A stretch of DNA of 64,000 bases from Burkholderiaceae bacterium 26 (GCA_000955795.1 JYOB01000007.1:124001-188000), one strand, 5' to 3'. Shown: positions 52,371-60,584, counted from the stretch's first letter. Program-made: numbers and translations. Notes: generated by a model from the letters alone, not told the origin.

Positions 52371-53426
52371 ATGCAATGGAATCGCGCCTTCACTGACCTC
52401 ATCCGCAACGGCCGCGCAGCTTACTGGGGCAACTGGACGCTCGCCCCCACCATCAGAACCGGCGCCGTCGGTTTTGTGTCGCCCGACACCGGCGACTTCA
52501 CGCCCGTCAAGCCTGAAACGCCGGGCGTGGCCATCAGCACGCGCACCGTCCCAAACCAATGGAAGCTGTCGACCAACAACGTCCACCGCACCGAGACCAA
52601 CGTCAAGCTCGATGGCTCGGCCACCGATCCTGAAAGCGGCACCAAGATCAACGCGGGCGTGGAAGTGAAATGGGAGTTCTCGTCGGTCGGGTCGATCGCC
52701 TCGGAATTCGGCATTGCCTCGGAGTCGTACATCAACGACCTCACGCAGCTCACGCGGCCCGAGACGATCAAGTGGCTGGCCGAGCAGGCGCAGTCCGTCA
52801 GCATGGGCTCGGGCGGCAACATCGCGCAGGGCTTCGGTGTGGTGACCAGCGTGATCCTGGCCAACAGCGGGCTGAACGTCGGCTCGCAAGACAACAACTC
52901 GTCGTTCTCGATCACGGGCTCGGCAGGTGCCGTGCATGACATGCTCGGCAGCGCGACGGGCAAGGGATCGTTCGTGTCGGTCAACCAGACCAAGAGCGTC
53001 GATCAGCACCTGTGGCCGTTCGAGCCGGGCAAGCAGGCGCCGGCGCCCATTCCGGTGGCCTACACGTTTGCGTCGTTCGACGGCAATCTGCTGATCCCCA
53101 ACTGGATCACGCGCCTGGGCGGCTTCGAGATCTACTTCAACAACAAGCCGGGCTGCACGTACGTCACGCACATCAAGCTGCGCTACAACACACCGCAAGG
53201 CCCGCGCAGCGACGAGTTCTCGCTCAGCGGCGGCATCTCCAAGACGGTCGCGAACATCCCGCTCAACGCCACCGATATTCAGGTCGACGTGAAGTTCCAG
53301 GGCGTCGTGAACAGCGACAACTACGCGTTCCGCTGGCCCAGCCCGCTCGGCCAATGGCTGACCGGCCGGCGCGAGATCGAGATGACCGGCGTGTGGCCGG
53401 GCCCGACCCACGCTATCGAGAAGTAA
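52371..53426 (+). CDS. Unknown 351-aa protein, beta-rich, no signal peptide
   Basis: I do not recognise a family. The sequence is Gly/Ser/Asn-rich and beta-prone, for example VHRTETNVKLDGSATDPES, GGNIAQGFGVVTSVILANSG and LPLNATDIQVDVKFQG-like stretches. Aromatic motifs occur at both ends (AYWGNWTLAPTIRTG near the start, FRWPSPLGQWLTGRREIEM at the end). A segment of about 40 residues in the middle is amphipathic (residues ~130-200), as in pore-forming or lectin-like proteins, but this is weak. Without signal peptide it would be cytosolic or secreted by a non-Sec route. It is monocistronic; no neighbour indicates function. Confidence 0.8.
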   Translation: MQWNRAFTDLIRNGRAAYWGNWTLAPTIRTGAVGFVSPDTGDFTPVKPETPGVAISTRTVPNQWKLSTNNVHRTETNVKLDGSATDPESGTKINAGVEVKWEFSSVGSIASEFGIASESYINDLTQLTRPETIKWLAEQAQSVSMGSGGNIAQGFGVVTSVILANSGLNVGSQDNNSSFSITGSAGAVHDMLGSATGKGSFVSVNQTKSVDQHLWPFEPGKQAPAPIPVAYTFASFDGNLLIPNWITRLGGFEIYFNNKPGCTYVTHIKLRYNTPQGPRSDEFSLSGGISKTVANIPLNATDIQVDVKFQGVVNSDNYAFRWPSPLGQWLTGRREIEMTGVWPGPTHAIEK

Positions 53427-53439
53427 CGCCGAAAGCAAA

Positions 53440-53472
53440 GCGGCGGAGCGCCCGGGAGGGGACGTCCGCCGC
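53440..53472 (+). terminator. Hairpin after the 351-aa orphan gene
   Basis: GCGGCGGA at 53440-53447 pairs with TCCGCCGC at 53465-53472 across a 17-base loop, 14 bp after the stop. There is no U-tract, so termination is possible but unproven. Confidence 0.4.
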
Positions 53473-53500
53473 GTTGCATCTGCACGCGATGTGTGGCGCG

Positions 53501-54742
53501 TTACACCGCCTGCTGGCGCTTGCGCTCGATATCCGGCAGGAACACCGTCAGCAAGCCGATGAGCGGCAGGAACGAGCAAAGGTGGTAGACGTTGTAGATG
53601 TCGGTTGCGTCAGCCAGCTTGCCGAGCACCGCGGCGCCAATGCCGCCCAGCCCGAACGCGAATCCGAAGAACAGGCCCGACACCATCCCGACTTTGCCGG
53701 GAATCAGCTCCTGCGCATACACGAGGATGGCCGAGAACGCCGAGGCCAACACCAGCCCGATGATCACCGTCAGCACCGCGGTCCAGAACAGGTTGGCGTA
53801 CGGCAGCAACAGCGTGAACGGCGCCACGCCCAGGATCGACACCCAGATCACGACCTTGCGGCCCACGCGGTCACCAATCGGCCCGCCCACGATCGTGCCG
53901 ACCGCCACCGAGAACAGGAAGAGGAACAGGAACAGCTGCGACGTCTGTGCCGACAGCTGGAACTTGGTGATCAGGAAAAACGTGTAATAGCTGTTCAGGC
54001 TCGCCAGATAGAAGTACTTGGAGAACAGCAGCACGACCAGCAGCGTCATCGCAAACGCCACCTGCTTACCCGACAGCTTGACCGCGGCATGCGCCCGGCC
54101 ACCCGCCTTGCGACCATGGCCCGCGGCACGTTCACGCTTGTACCAGCCGCCTACGTGGTAAAGCACGAAGATGGCGATCAGCGCCGCGATCGAAAACCAC
54201 GCCAGGCTGTGCTGCCCATACGGCATGATGATGATTGCCGCGAGCAACGGACCCATCGCGCTGCCCACATTGCCGCCCACCTGGAACAGCGACTGCGCCA
54301 GCCCATGACGGCCGCCCGACGCCATACGCGCCACACGCGACGATTCCGGATGGAAGATCGACGAGCCCGTGCCCACCAGCGCCGCCGCCAGCAGCACCGT
54401 GCCAAAGTTGGGCGCCATCGACAGCAGCACCAGCCCCACCAGCGTGAAGCCCATGCCCACCGACAGCGAATACGGCTTCGGATGCTTGTCGGTATACAGC
54501 CCGACCATCGGCTGCAGCAGCGACGCCGTGATCTGGTACGTGAGCGTGATCAGCCCGATCTGCGAGAAATCGAGGTGGAAGTTGCCCTTGAGCAGCGGAT
54601 AGATCGCCAGGATCAACGACTGCATCATGTCGTTGAGGAAGTGCGCGAAGCTGATGGCGCCGATCACGCCAAAGCCGGTCTTGTCGGCCTGCGCGGCGGG
54701 GGCTGCCGATGCAGCGGCCGTGCCGTTTGCGGTGGTTTGCAT
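53501..54742 (-). CDS. MFS transporter, fosmidomycin-resistance (Fsr) type
   Basis: 413 aa from the ATG at 54742, twelve TM segments. The N-terminal region GAISFAHFLNDMMQSLILAIYPLLKGNFHLDFSQIGLITL (residues ~28-68) is characteristic of Fsr-type drug exporters: SFAHFLND is the signature stretch. TDKHPKPYSLS lies in the TM2-3 loop and GDRVGRKVV in the second half. Expected role: proton-driven export of fosmidomycin or other toxic compounds. The region upstream to 55489 carries no firm gene. Confidence 0.9.
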   Translation of the reverse strand: MQTTANGTAAASAAPAAQADKTGFGVIGAISFAHFLNDMMQSLILAIYPLLKGNFHLDFSQIGLITLTYQITASLLQPMVGLYTDKHPKPYSLSVGMGFTLVGLVLLSMAPNFGTVLLAAALVGTGSSIFHPESSRVARMASGGRHGLAQSLFQVGGNVGSAMGPLLAAIIIMPYGQHSLAWFSIAALIAIFVLYHVGGWYKRERAAGHGRKAGGRAHAAVKLSGKQVAFAMTLLVVLLFSKYFYLASLNSYYTFFLITKFQLSAQTSQLFLFLFLFSVAVGTIVGGPIGDRVGRKVVIWVSILGVAPFTLLLPYANLFWTAVLTVIIGLVLASAFSAILVYAQELIPGKVGMVSGLFFGFAFGLGGIGAAVLGKLADATDIYNVYHLCSFLPLIGLLTVFLPDIERKRQQAV

Positions 54743-55189
54743 GATGGTTTGGGGTAACGAGGATGAGGCGAGGAAGCGCTCAATCTTGCGCCTAAACGGT
54801 GCAGGCGTGTTACCGCAAATTCGACAACGATTAACGCAAACCGGACAATTTACTGTCGGGGCAAAAGCGTCAGCCCGCGCGGCGCCATTTCCACCAAAAC
54901 ACCGGCCATCTTCCCGCAAACCCTTGCCCAGCTTGCCCTGGCAGGCAGCTAACGTGTTAGCCATTTTCGCGCGCGGAGCTACTCCGTTCGGAGCATGGCC
55001 GCTCAGGAGACGCTTTCTATACTCGCCAGCATGGACTGCAACACGACGCCGGAAGCAAGCGCAAGGCGCCAGTGCCGACAGCCTGACGGAACCCGCTGCG
55101 TGAGCAACTTCACACGCACAACGATCCGCAAACCGAACCGATGACCAGCATCGACGATGCCGCACATCGGCCAACATGGGAGGGGAGCC

Positions 55190-55408
55190 ATGATGATCCT
55201 GCTAACGGGAACGCTATGCCGCGCGATGGGAGACCTTTTTTATCAGGCCTTGCTCGACGACCGGGTCGTCTGCTGCTTCGTCACGTCCGAAGCCGTGGAT
55301 GTCACCGGCAACGCCACGCGCCCGCCGCCCGCTTCGTTCCCGTGTACCGACCCTCGGCTCGCTGACGTCTCTCGGTCAGCGAGTTATTGCGCGCCCCTCG
55401 TCCCGTAG
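55190..55408 (+). CDS. Possible 72-aa ORF of unknown function
   Basis: ATG ATG at 55190 has a very strong GGGAGGGGAG ribosome site. Translation gives 72 residues with a hydrophobic start (MILLTGTLCRAMGDLFYQALL) and then a Cys/Pro/Ser-rich tail that coincides with two hairpins. Codon bias in the tail is poor, and the stop falls inside the second hairpin loop, so this may be an RNA element rather than a gene. Confidence 0.25.
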   Translation: MMILLTGTLCRAMGDLFYQALLDDRVVCCFVTSEAVDVTGNATRPPPASFPCTDPRLADVSRSASYCAPLVP

Positions 55409-55420
55409 GGCGCGCTCTTT
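55391..55420 (+). terminator. Terminator-like hairpin with T-tract, + strand
   Basis: GCGCGCCC at 55391-55398 pairs with GGGCGCGC at 55410-55417; the + strand continues TCTTTTC. A second perfect 9-bp hairpin (CTCGCTGAC / GTCAGCGAG, 55360-55368 and 55377-55385) precedes it. Together they could end a short + strand transcript. Confidence 0.5.
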
Positions 55421-55489
55421 TCTGCCGATGCCGTCAGCGCGGGGGCGCTGGCGGGTCACCCTGCACCTCAACCCCACACGAGAAACGTC

Positions 55490-56527
55490 TCAGCCGATCA
55501 GCTCGGCGTCCGTCAGCTCACGCTTCAAATAGGCGTACAGCACCGGCGCGGCAATCACGCCACCCAAACCAAACAACGCCTCCATCACGATCAGCGCGAG
55601 GATCAGCTCCCACGCGCGCGCATCGATGCGGCTGCCGATGATGCGCGCGTTCACGAAGTACTCCAGCTTATGCACCACCACCAGAAAGATGAGCGATGCC
55701 ACCGCCAGCTCCAACGATGCGGTCACGCTCATCACTACGATGGCCGTGTTCGAGATGAGGTTGCCCGCAACCGGAATCAGCCCCGCCACGAAGGTCAGCA
55801 GGATCAGCGATTTGGAATACGGCACGTGCTGCCCGAACAGCGGCAGCGCACCCAGCAGGTAGATGGCGGCGAGCGCCGTGTTGAGCGCGGAGATTTTCAC
55901 CTGCGCAAACACCACGGCTTCGAACGCGTCGGTCAACCGGCTCAGCCGGCCCACCAGTGCTTCGGCCAACGGCTTGTGGTGCTCGGGGTCAAGCGTATCC
56001 GACCACGCCACCATCGCCCCCAGGATCAGCCCGACCAGCATCAATGCGCTGGCACGCAACCCGTCAATACCGAGGGTCGACACCTGATGGCCATGTTCCT
56101 TGATCATCTGCACAAGCTGCACACGCAGCTCGGTCACCGATTGCGGAACGTAATTGACCACCGCCGCCGGCAACGATTCCCGCACGTTGTCGAGCACGTC
56201 GGCAATGCGCGTAAGCATGCCTTCGAGCCCATGCCCGTGCTCGACCAAGCGGCCGATCCCGATGCCAAACCCTGCAAGAATGAGAGCGGCGATCACGGAC
56301 ACACAGATCACCGCAATCGACTTCGCGCGCTGGGACAGCCTGCTGCGCTCGCGTAAGCGAGCCTCCAGCTTGCGCGCCAATGCGTAGACGAGAAAGCCGG
56401 CAATGGCGGCCGGCAACAGGTGCAGCCACAGCACGGCCGCAATCATCGCCGCCACCAGCACGTAACTGACAGCGTTGATGGAGCGAGTGGGTGCGCTGGG
56501 AGGAAGCTCGGGAGGCAGCATCGTCAT
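55490..56527 (-). CDS. AI-2E-family (PerM/TqsA-type) membrane protein
   Basis: 345 aa from the ATG at 56527. Seven or eight hydrophobic segments with the family architecture: two N-terminal TMs, an amphipathic cytosolic/periplasmic region (residues ~75-165), and the C-terminal cluster including GLIPVAGNLISNTAIVVMS and the ending EALFGLGGVIAAPVLYAYLKREL. The family was named for autoinducer-2 export, but many members transport other solutes or Na+. It overlaps the DUF1345 gene by ATGA (56524-56527). Confidence 0.88.
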   Translation of the reverse strand: MTMLPPELPPSAPTRSINAVSYVLVAAMIAAVLWLHLLPAAIAGFLVYALARKLEARLRERSRLSQRAKSIAVICVSVIAALILAGFGIGIGRLVEHGHGLEGMLTRIADVLDNVRESLPAAVVNYVPQSVTELRVQLVQMIKEHGHQVSTLGIDGLRASALMLVGLILGAMVAWSDTLDPEHHKPLAEALVGRLSRLTDAFEAVVFAQVKISALNTALAAIYLLGALPLFGQHVPYSKSLILLTFVAGLIPVAGNLISNTAIVVMSVTASLELAVASLIFLVVVHKLEYFVNARIIGSRIDARAWELILALIVMEALFGLGGVIAAPVLYAYLKRELTDAELIG

Positions 56528-57198
56528 GAAAACAGGCCTGCAGCAATGTTGATGGAGAGGGCGAGGATGCTCGTATTGAAGAAGAACGACAGCAGCGATT
56601 GCCCCAGCACCGCGCGCCGCATTGCACGCGAACGAATGCTGATATCGGCCGTCTGGCTGGCGACCGCGATCGTAAAGGAGAAGTAGAGAAAATCCCAATA
56701 ATCGGGCTCGAGCTGCTCATCGGGAAACTGCAGCGGGGGCTCGTGGGGCGCACGGTAATACAGATGCGCGTAGTGCACCGTGAACATCATCGGCACCATG
56801 AGCCACGCGCCCAGCACCGTGATACCGGTGAACAGGTAGTGCGACGACTGCGCATGCCCCGCCGACTTGGCCGTCGCGAGTTCAAACGCAATGGCCACCA
56901 TGCTGGCCACCACGCCCAAGCAGACCACCGCCAGCACGGCCGAGGCACGCTCGTCTTCACGGCGGGCGACGGCGCGGATGCGGTGTGGGTCTGCACCCAG
57001 CATCATCAACGTGATCAGGATGAGGTACGCCCACACGGCGATGTCCCAGCCGAGCAGCAGGCGCGCAAGCCACCCGTGCGCTGGCACAACAACGACCGCT
57101 ATAGCGCCCAGCGCAAACGCAGACAGCAGGCGCGGCCGTGTTGCCGCAAAGCGGGAAACCTGGGAAATCTCGGAGGACTTGTCTTGCGGGTTCACATG
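56524..57198 (-). CDS. DUF1345 integral membrane protein
   Basis: 224 aa from a GTG at 57198 (GAGG five bases upstream); an ATG at 57261 would add 21 residues without a ribosome site or conserved-looking sequence. Five hydrophobic segments, with the family-typical FTVHYAHLYYR, EPDYWDFLYFSFTIAVASQTADISIRSRAMRR (residues ~165-196) and a closing TM. Function unknown for the family. Translationally coupled to the AI-2E-type gene. Confidence 0.85.
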   Translation of the reverse strand, partial: HVNPQDKSSEISQVSRFAATRPRLLSAFALGAIAVVVVPAHGWLARLLLGWDIAVWAYLILITLMMLGADPHRIRAVARREDERASAVLAVVCLGVVASMVAIAFELATAKSAGHAQSSHYLFTGITVLGAWLMVPMMFTVHYAHLYYRAPHEPPLQFPDEQLEPDYWDFLYFSFTIAVASQTADISIRSRAMRRAVLGQSLLSFFFNTSILALSINIAAGLFS

Positions 57199-57282
57199 CG
57201 CCTCAGGTGCGTGCTCGGGATGTTCACACAAGGCCGGCACCGCCAGCCGATGAGGCGACATGGTAGCCGCTTCAGCGCAGCA

Positions 57283-57588
57283 TCAGGTTGGCGAGAACAT
57301 TGAAGCAAACGAGCGCTTGCAGCGCTCCCGCAGGCGCTCGTGCGTTGAGAGCTGCTCTGCGATGACGGTGGCTTCCGGATACACGCGGCACATGCCGATC
57401 ATGGCGGTTTCAAGCGACCCCTGCGAGCCGGCCTGGAACTGGAATTGCTCCAGCACCGTGTCATCGGCATCGCGCACGGTGATCTGGAATGGGCCCGGCG
57501 TGACGGTCACACAGCCGGCCAGCATGGCGGCCGCGGCCAGCGTAAGGCCCAGGAGGGAGCGGGTCGGACGACGGAAACGAATCATCAT
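57283..57588 (-). CDS. Small lipoprotein of unknown function
   Basis: 101 aa (ATG at 57588; second ATG at 57585), with AGGAAG upstream. Signal with lipobox LAGC (AAAAMLAGCVTV, lipidated Cys near residue 26), then a compact beta/alpha domain (PFQITVRDADDTVLEQFQFQAGSQGSLETA). No known family recognised. It lies downstream of a strong terminator, so it has its own promoter. Confidence 0.72.
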   Translation of the reverse strand: MMIRFRRPTRSLLGLTLAAAAMLAGCVTVTPGPFQITVRDADDTVLEQFQFQAGSQGSLETAMIGMCRVYPEATVIAEQLSTHERLRERCKRSFASMFSPT

Positions 57589-57667
57589 GGCTTCCTGGTT
57601 GCGATGAGAGTAAGACGCCGCAATGGCAACTCGGTTCGCAATCATCGCGCTTCCCGGTGACGCAAAC

Positions 57668-57696
57668 AAAAACGCCCGCAGTGTGCGGGCGTTTTT
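57668..57696 (-). terminator. Bidirectional rho-independent terminator
   Basis: Perfect 13-bp stem AAAAACGCCCGCA-N3-TGCGGGCGTTTTT, 17 bp after the repeat-protein stop. The five T residues on each strand make it work in both directions. It separates the repeat protein from the small lipoprotein gene. Confidence 0.95.
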
Positions 57697-57712
57697 GCGG
57701 GACGAACCAGGC

Positions 57713-58180
57713 TCAGGCCACGGCGCCTTCGGTGTACGGGTCAAACTTGCCGCCAGCCTTGGCGCCTTCAGTATAGGTATCGAACTTGCCGGCACGGGCG
57801 AGTGCGCCTTCCGTGTACGGATCAAACTTGCTACCGGCCTTGGCACCTTCGGTGTACGTATCGAACTTGCCGGCACGGGCCAGTGCGCCTTCCGTGTACG
57901 GATCGAACTTGCTGCCGGCCTTGGCGCCTTCGGTGTACGTATCGAACTTGCCGGCACGGGCCAGTGCGCCTTCCGTGTACGGATCGAACTTGCTGCCGGC
58001 TTTGGCGCCTTCCGTGTACGGATCGAACTTGTCGCCAGCCTTAGCGCCATCCGAATACACGTCGAAACGTTGGCTGACCTGCGCAGCACCTTGCGTGTAC
58101 ACGTCAAACTTGGCTGCTGCCAGGGCCGGCACACTTGCCAGGGCGATCAGGGCAGCAATCAGGGTACGTTGGGCTTTCAT
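57713..58180 (-). CDS. Exported protein with ten FDxYT(E/D/Q)GA repeats
   Basis: 155 aa from the ATG at 58180 with GGAGAAG upstream. A signal peptide (ALIALASVPALAAA) is followed almost entirely by ten copies of an FD-V/P/T-Y-T/S-E/D/Q-G-A core, joined by alternating linkers KAGSK and LARAGK. No Cys. The core is shared with the czc-operon protein at 27082-27429 (RDPYTDGA), so they are paralogues by repeat type. Function unknown. The regular spacing of acidic and Tyr residues would suit a metal-binding, scaffold or adhesin-like repeat, without direct evidence. Confidence 0.85.
   Translation of the reverse strand: MKAQRTLIAALIALASVPALAAAKFDVYTQGAAQVSQRFDVYSDGAKAGDKFDPYTEGAKAGSKFDPYTEGALARAGKFDTYTEGAKAGSKFDPYTEGALARAGKFDTYTEGAKAGSKFDPYTEGALARAGKFDTYTEGAKAGGKFDPYTEGAVA
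57781..58023 (-). repeat. Three tandem 81-bp repeats inside the FDxYTEGA gene
   Basis: Units at 57781-57861, 57862-57942 and 57943-58023 are nearly identical at the DNA level and encode 27 residues (two repeat cores plus two linkers). Such identity indicates recent duplication and a likely length polymorphism among strains. Confidence 0.88.
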
Positions 58181-58600
58181 GATGTCTTCTCCAGATGGGC
58201 GCAGCGCGTCGGGCAGGTGATCCGGGCATTTCCGGGATCTTCTTTTTCGCTGCGGCGCCGCATTCGATGAAGTCATCGTAGGCGAGCCTGTTCAGACAAT
58301 AAATGTCGCGACAGACAATTTATTGTTGCGATATGTGAAATTAAGGGAAAACCCGCATCAACAGTGGCTTTGCGGCTTGCAGCAAAGGCTAGCGGGTTTA
58401 TTTGCGCAAACCAAGAATGTGACTTTTTCACCCAAAGTCAGCGTTGTGCGGCTTTCGAACGGGTTTTATTGTTGCGCTCTGACGCATCGCATCATGGTTG
58501 CGAGACCCGCACAGATTGTCATTTCCCGATACAAACGCGCACAGGTTGGCGAAAGACTCTGTGTCACACTGCCTGGCATTCGCTTTCAAACCCACCCACG
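58181..58600. other. AT-rich intergenic region upstream of the repeat-protein gene
   Basis: About 420 bp without a firm gene. It has lower GC than the surroundings and holds a composite inverted repeat: ACAATAAAT (58296-58304) and ATTTATTGT (58318-58326), with the perfect palindrome TGTCGCGACA at 58304-58313 between them. This should contain the promoter/operator of the leftward repeat-protein gene, and the promoter of the small lipoprotein gene at 58601. Confidence 0.6.
58296..58326. promoter_or_regulatory. Composite palindrome upstream of the FDxYTEGA gene
   Basis: 9-bp arms ACAATAAAT / ATTTATTGT flanking TGTCGCGACA, 116 bp upstream of the start codon at 58180. Likely a regulator-binding site; the regulator is unknown. 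Confidence 0.5.
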
Positions 58601-58768
58601 ATGAAACGCCTTCTGCTCGCTGTGTCCTTGCTTGTTGCTGCATGCCTTTCCGGCTGCGGCGTGGTGGCCGCGCCATGCCGCGTGGCGTCGGCAGGCCTGA
58701 AGATGGTGCCGCTGGTGGGGCATGTGGCGGCCGCGCCCACTGATGCCTGCGCCGACATCATCGATTGA
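58601..58768 (+). CDS. Small lipoprotein (55 aa)
   Basis: 55 aa from the ATG at 58601. Lipoprotein signal with lipobox LSGC (AACLSGCGVV, lipidated Cys near 19), then a short mature part with two more Cys (APCRVASAG and DACADIID). It resembles very small Burkholderiaceae lipoproteins of unknown function. No ribosome site is obvious, which lowers confidence slightly. Confidence 0.7.
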   Translation: MKRLLLAVSLLVAACLSGCGVVAAPCRVASAGLKMVPLVGHVAAAPTDACADIID

Positions 58769-58897
58769 GCGCAATGACCAATAGCCTCTGAATTGGGCTC
58801 AGAACTTTGATGCGTTCCGGAAGAATCAACGCCGGCCCTCTCGACTACTCTGGTTTTTTGCTGAATCTCTTTGATTGGTTCAGCTGGCGCCCTCACC

Positions 58898-59446
58898 TCA
58901 CAAGGCCCGCTGCATCAGCAAACAATCCAGCCAGCGCCCAAACTTGTAGCCCACCGCCTCCAGCACGCCCACCTCGCGAAACCCGCAGCGCGCGTGCAAC
59001 TTGGCTGACCCCGGATTTTCGCGGCCGCCGCCCACCACCCCCACCATCTGCTTGAAACCGCGCGTCTGGCATTCGCGGATGAGCGCCTCCAGCAGCAACG
59101 TCCCAACGCCCCGCCCTTGCGCTGCGGTGTCGAGATAGATGGAATCTTCCACCGTGTGGCGATACGCGGGCCGGGCGCGATGCGGGCCGGCGTACGCATA
59201 GCCGAGCAGCACGCCGTCGGCTTCAGCCACAACATATGGCATACCGGCATCCTGCAGTGCGTGAAAGCGGCGCGTCATCTCGGGCAGATCGGGGGCGTCG
59301 ATCTCAAAACTGGCGGTGCCGGTCTGCACGTGGTGTGCGTAGATGACGACGATGGTCGGCAAATCCGCCACGGTAGCCGGACGAATAGCGATGGCACCTG
59401 ATTCGTGCACGGAAGCGGCAGCGTCGATGGGCATTGCAGAAGACAT
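58898..59446 (-). CDS. GNAT N-acetyltransferase, phosphinothricin-acetyltransferase-like
   Basis: 182 aa from the ATG at 59446; a longer reading frame extends to 59509. GNAT fold with acetyl-CoA loop AAQGRGVGTLLLEAL and the Pat/Bar-style segments GYAYAGPHRARPAYRHTVEDSIYLD and NPGSAKLHARCGF. Family members acetylate small amines, including L-methionine sulfoximine/sulfone; natural substrates are often unclear. Single gene, divergent from the DedA-type gene. Confidence 0.88.
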   Translation of the reverse strand: MSSAMPIDAAASVHESGAIAIRPATVADLPTIVVIYAHHVQTGTASFEIDAPDLPEMTRRFHALQDAGMPYVVAEADGVLLGYAYAGPHRARPAYRHTVEDSIYLDTAAQGRGVGTLLLEALIRECQTRGFKQMVGVVGGGRENPGSAKLHARCGFREVGVLEAVGYKFGRWLDCLLMQRAL

Positions 59447-59606
59447 GGCGGCAGGTTTCAGAAGCGGTATGAAGCGTTCATTGTCACGCCAATTCCACAC
59501 GAACCGCATATCGCCGAGCGCATTCCGGTGACATGGCTATCGGGCGGCGCCGGAATGCGGTAACTTGGCAGACGCTTTCGCCCCCGCCCGCCGCGCCCCT
59601 CCTGCC

Positions 59607-60584
59607 ATGCATGACCTGTTTCCCCTGATCGCCGAATACGGTGCGTTTGCCGTGTTCCTCAATGTGCTGCTGACGCAAGCCGGTGCGCCGCTGCCGGCCG
59701 TGCCAACGCTGTTGGTGGCCGGCGCGCTTACGTTCCATGGACCGCTCTACCTGATGGAGCTGGCGCCCGCCGCCGTGTCCGGCGCACTCCTGGGCGACGG
59801 CCTGTGGTACTTCGCAGGCAAGCGCTATGGCCGGCACGTCATGGCACTACTGTGCCGCGTGTCGCTATCGCCCGATTCGTGCGTGCGACGCACGCGCACG
59901 CAGTTCGAGCGCTGGGGCGCGCCGATGCTGCTCATTGCGAAATTCGTTCCGGGTTTGTCGACGGTATCGTCTGCGCTGCTGGGCACGATGCGCACGCCGT
60001 TCAGCACGTTTGCGCTGTACAACCTGGTGGGCTCGGCAGTTTGGGCAACGCTCTGGCTGATGCTGGGCCGCGTGGCGCATGACAGCATCGACCAGGCGCT
60101 GCACCAGCTTGACCAACTCGGCACGCGAGCCGTACTGCTGATCGCGTTGCTTGCCGCGGTGTATGTGGCTGCGCGCTGGCTGCAGCGCTGGCGCTTTCGC
60201 AAGATGCTGGAGATGGCGCGCATCTCGCCCGATGAGCTGCACGCACTGATTGAATCAGGCGCGGCTCCCGTCATCATCGACGTGCGCGCCGACAGCTCGC
60301 GCATGCTGCAGCCGCAGCGCATTCCGGGGGCGATGCTGTACGACATGTCCGCCAGCCACCGCGCGATCGAGATCGAAGGCCCCGACCGGGAGATCATCAT
60401 CTACTGCGCCTGCCCCAACGAGGCGTCTGCCGTGATGCTGGCGCGCACGCTGATGGGACGCGGCTTCAAGCGCGTGCGTCCGCTGCATGGCGGTATCGAT
60501 GCGTGGGTGGCACGCGGCTACGGCGTGGAGCACGTGGTGTCGGTCACGCCCGCCACACTGGCAACGGCCGAGGCAGGCGCCTGA
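59607..60584 (+). CDS. DedA/VTT-domain membrane protein fused to a rhodanese domain
   Basis: 325 aa from the ATG at 59607. The N-terminal ~200 residues are a DedA/SNARE-associated (VTT) domain with four to five TMs and the family stretch FERWGAPMLLIAKFVPGLSTVSSALLG. The C-terminal ~105 residues are a rhodanese domain (APVIIDVRADSSRMLQPQRIPGAMLYD) with the active-site loop YCACPNEAS, whose Cys is retained. DedA proteins act in membrane lipid (undecaprenyl-phosphate, phospholipid) movement; the rhodanese may transfer sulfur or sense redox. This fusion is known in several proteobacteria. Confidence 0.9.
   Translation: MHDLFPLIAEYGAFAVFLNVLLTQAGAPLPAVPTLLVAGALTFHGPLYLMELAPAAVSGALLGDGLWYFAGKRYGRHVMALLCRVSLSPDSCVRRTRTQFERWGAPMLLIAKFVPGLSTVSSALLGTMRTPFSTFALYNLVGSAVWATLWLMLGRVAHDSIDQALHQLDQLGTRAVLLIALLAAVYVAARWLQRWRFRKMLEMARISPDELHALIESGAAPVIIDVRADSSRMLQPQRIPGAMLYDMSASHRAIEIEGPDREIIIYCACPNEASAVMLARTLMGRGFKRVRPLHGGIDAWVARGYGVEHVVSVTPATLATAEAGA

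Larger units (their letters stand above)
54743..55489. other. 747-bp region between fsr-type and AI-2E-type genes
   Basis: No firmly supported gene. It should contain the fsr-type promoter. On the + strand there is a possible small ORF (55190-55408, separate entry) behind GGGAGGGGAG, then two hairpins (55360-55385 and 55391-55417), the second followed by TCTTTT. A TATACT at 55018-55023 could be a -10. This layout would suit a small RNA or small transcript, but none is proven. Confidence 0.45.

Noticed and set aside
53012-54757. 581-codon + strand ORF
   Set aside because: Runs out of frame through the 351-aa gene and antisense through the Fsr-type transporter.
55175-55250. Mn-responsive yybP-ykoY-like element
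   Set aside because: GGGAGGGGAG and GAGACC resemble fragments of that motif, but the order and spacing do not fit and no transporter gene follows on that strand.
57781-58023. CRISPR-like regular spacing
   Set aside because: Repeats are contiguous 81-bp coding units without spacers and encode FDxYTEGA repeats.
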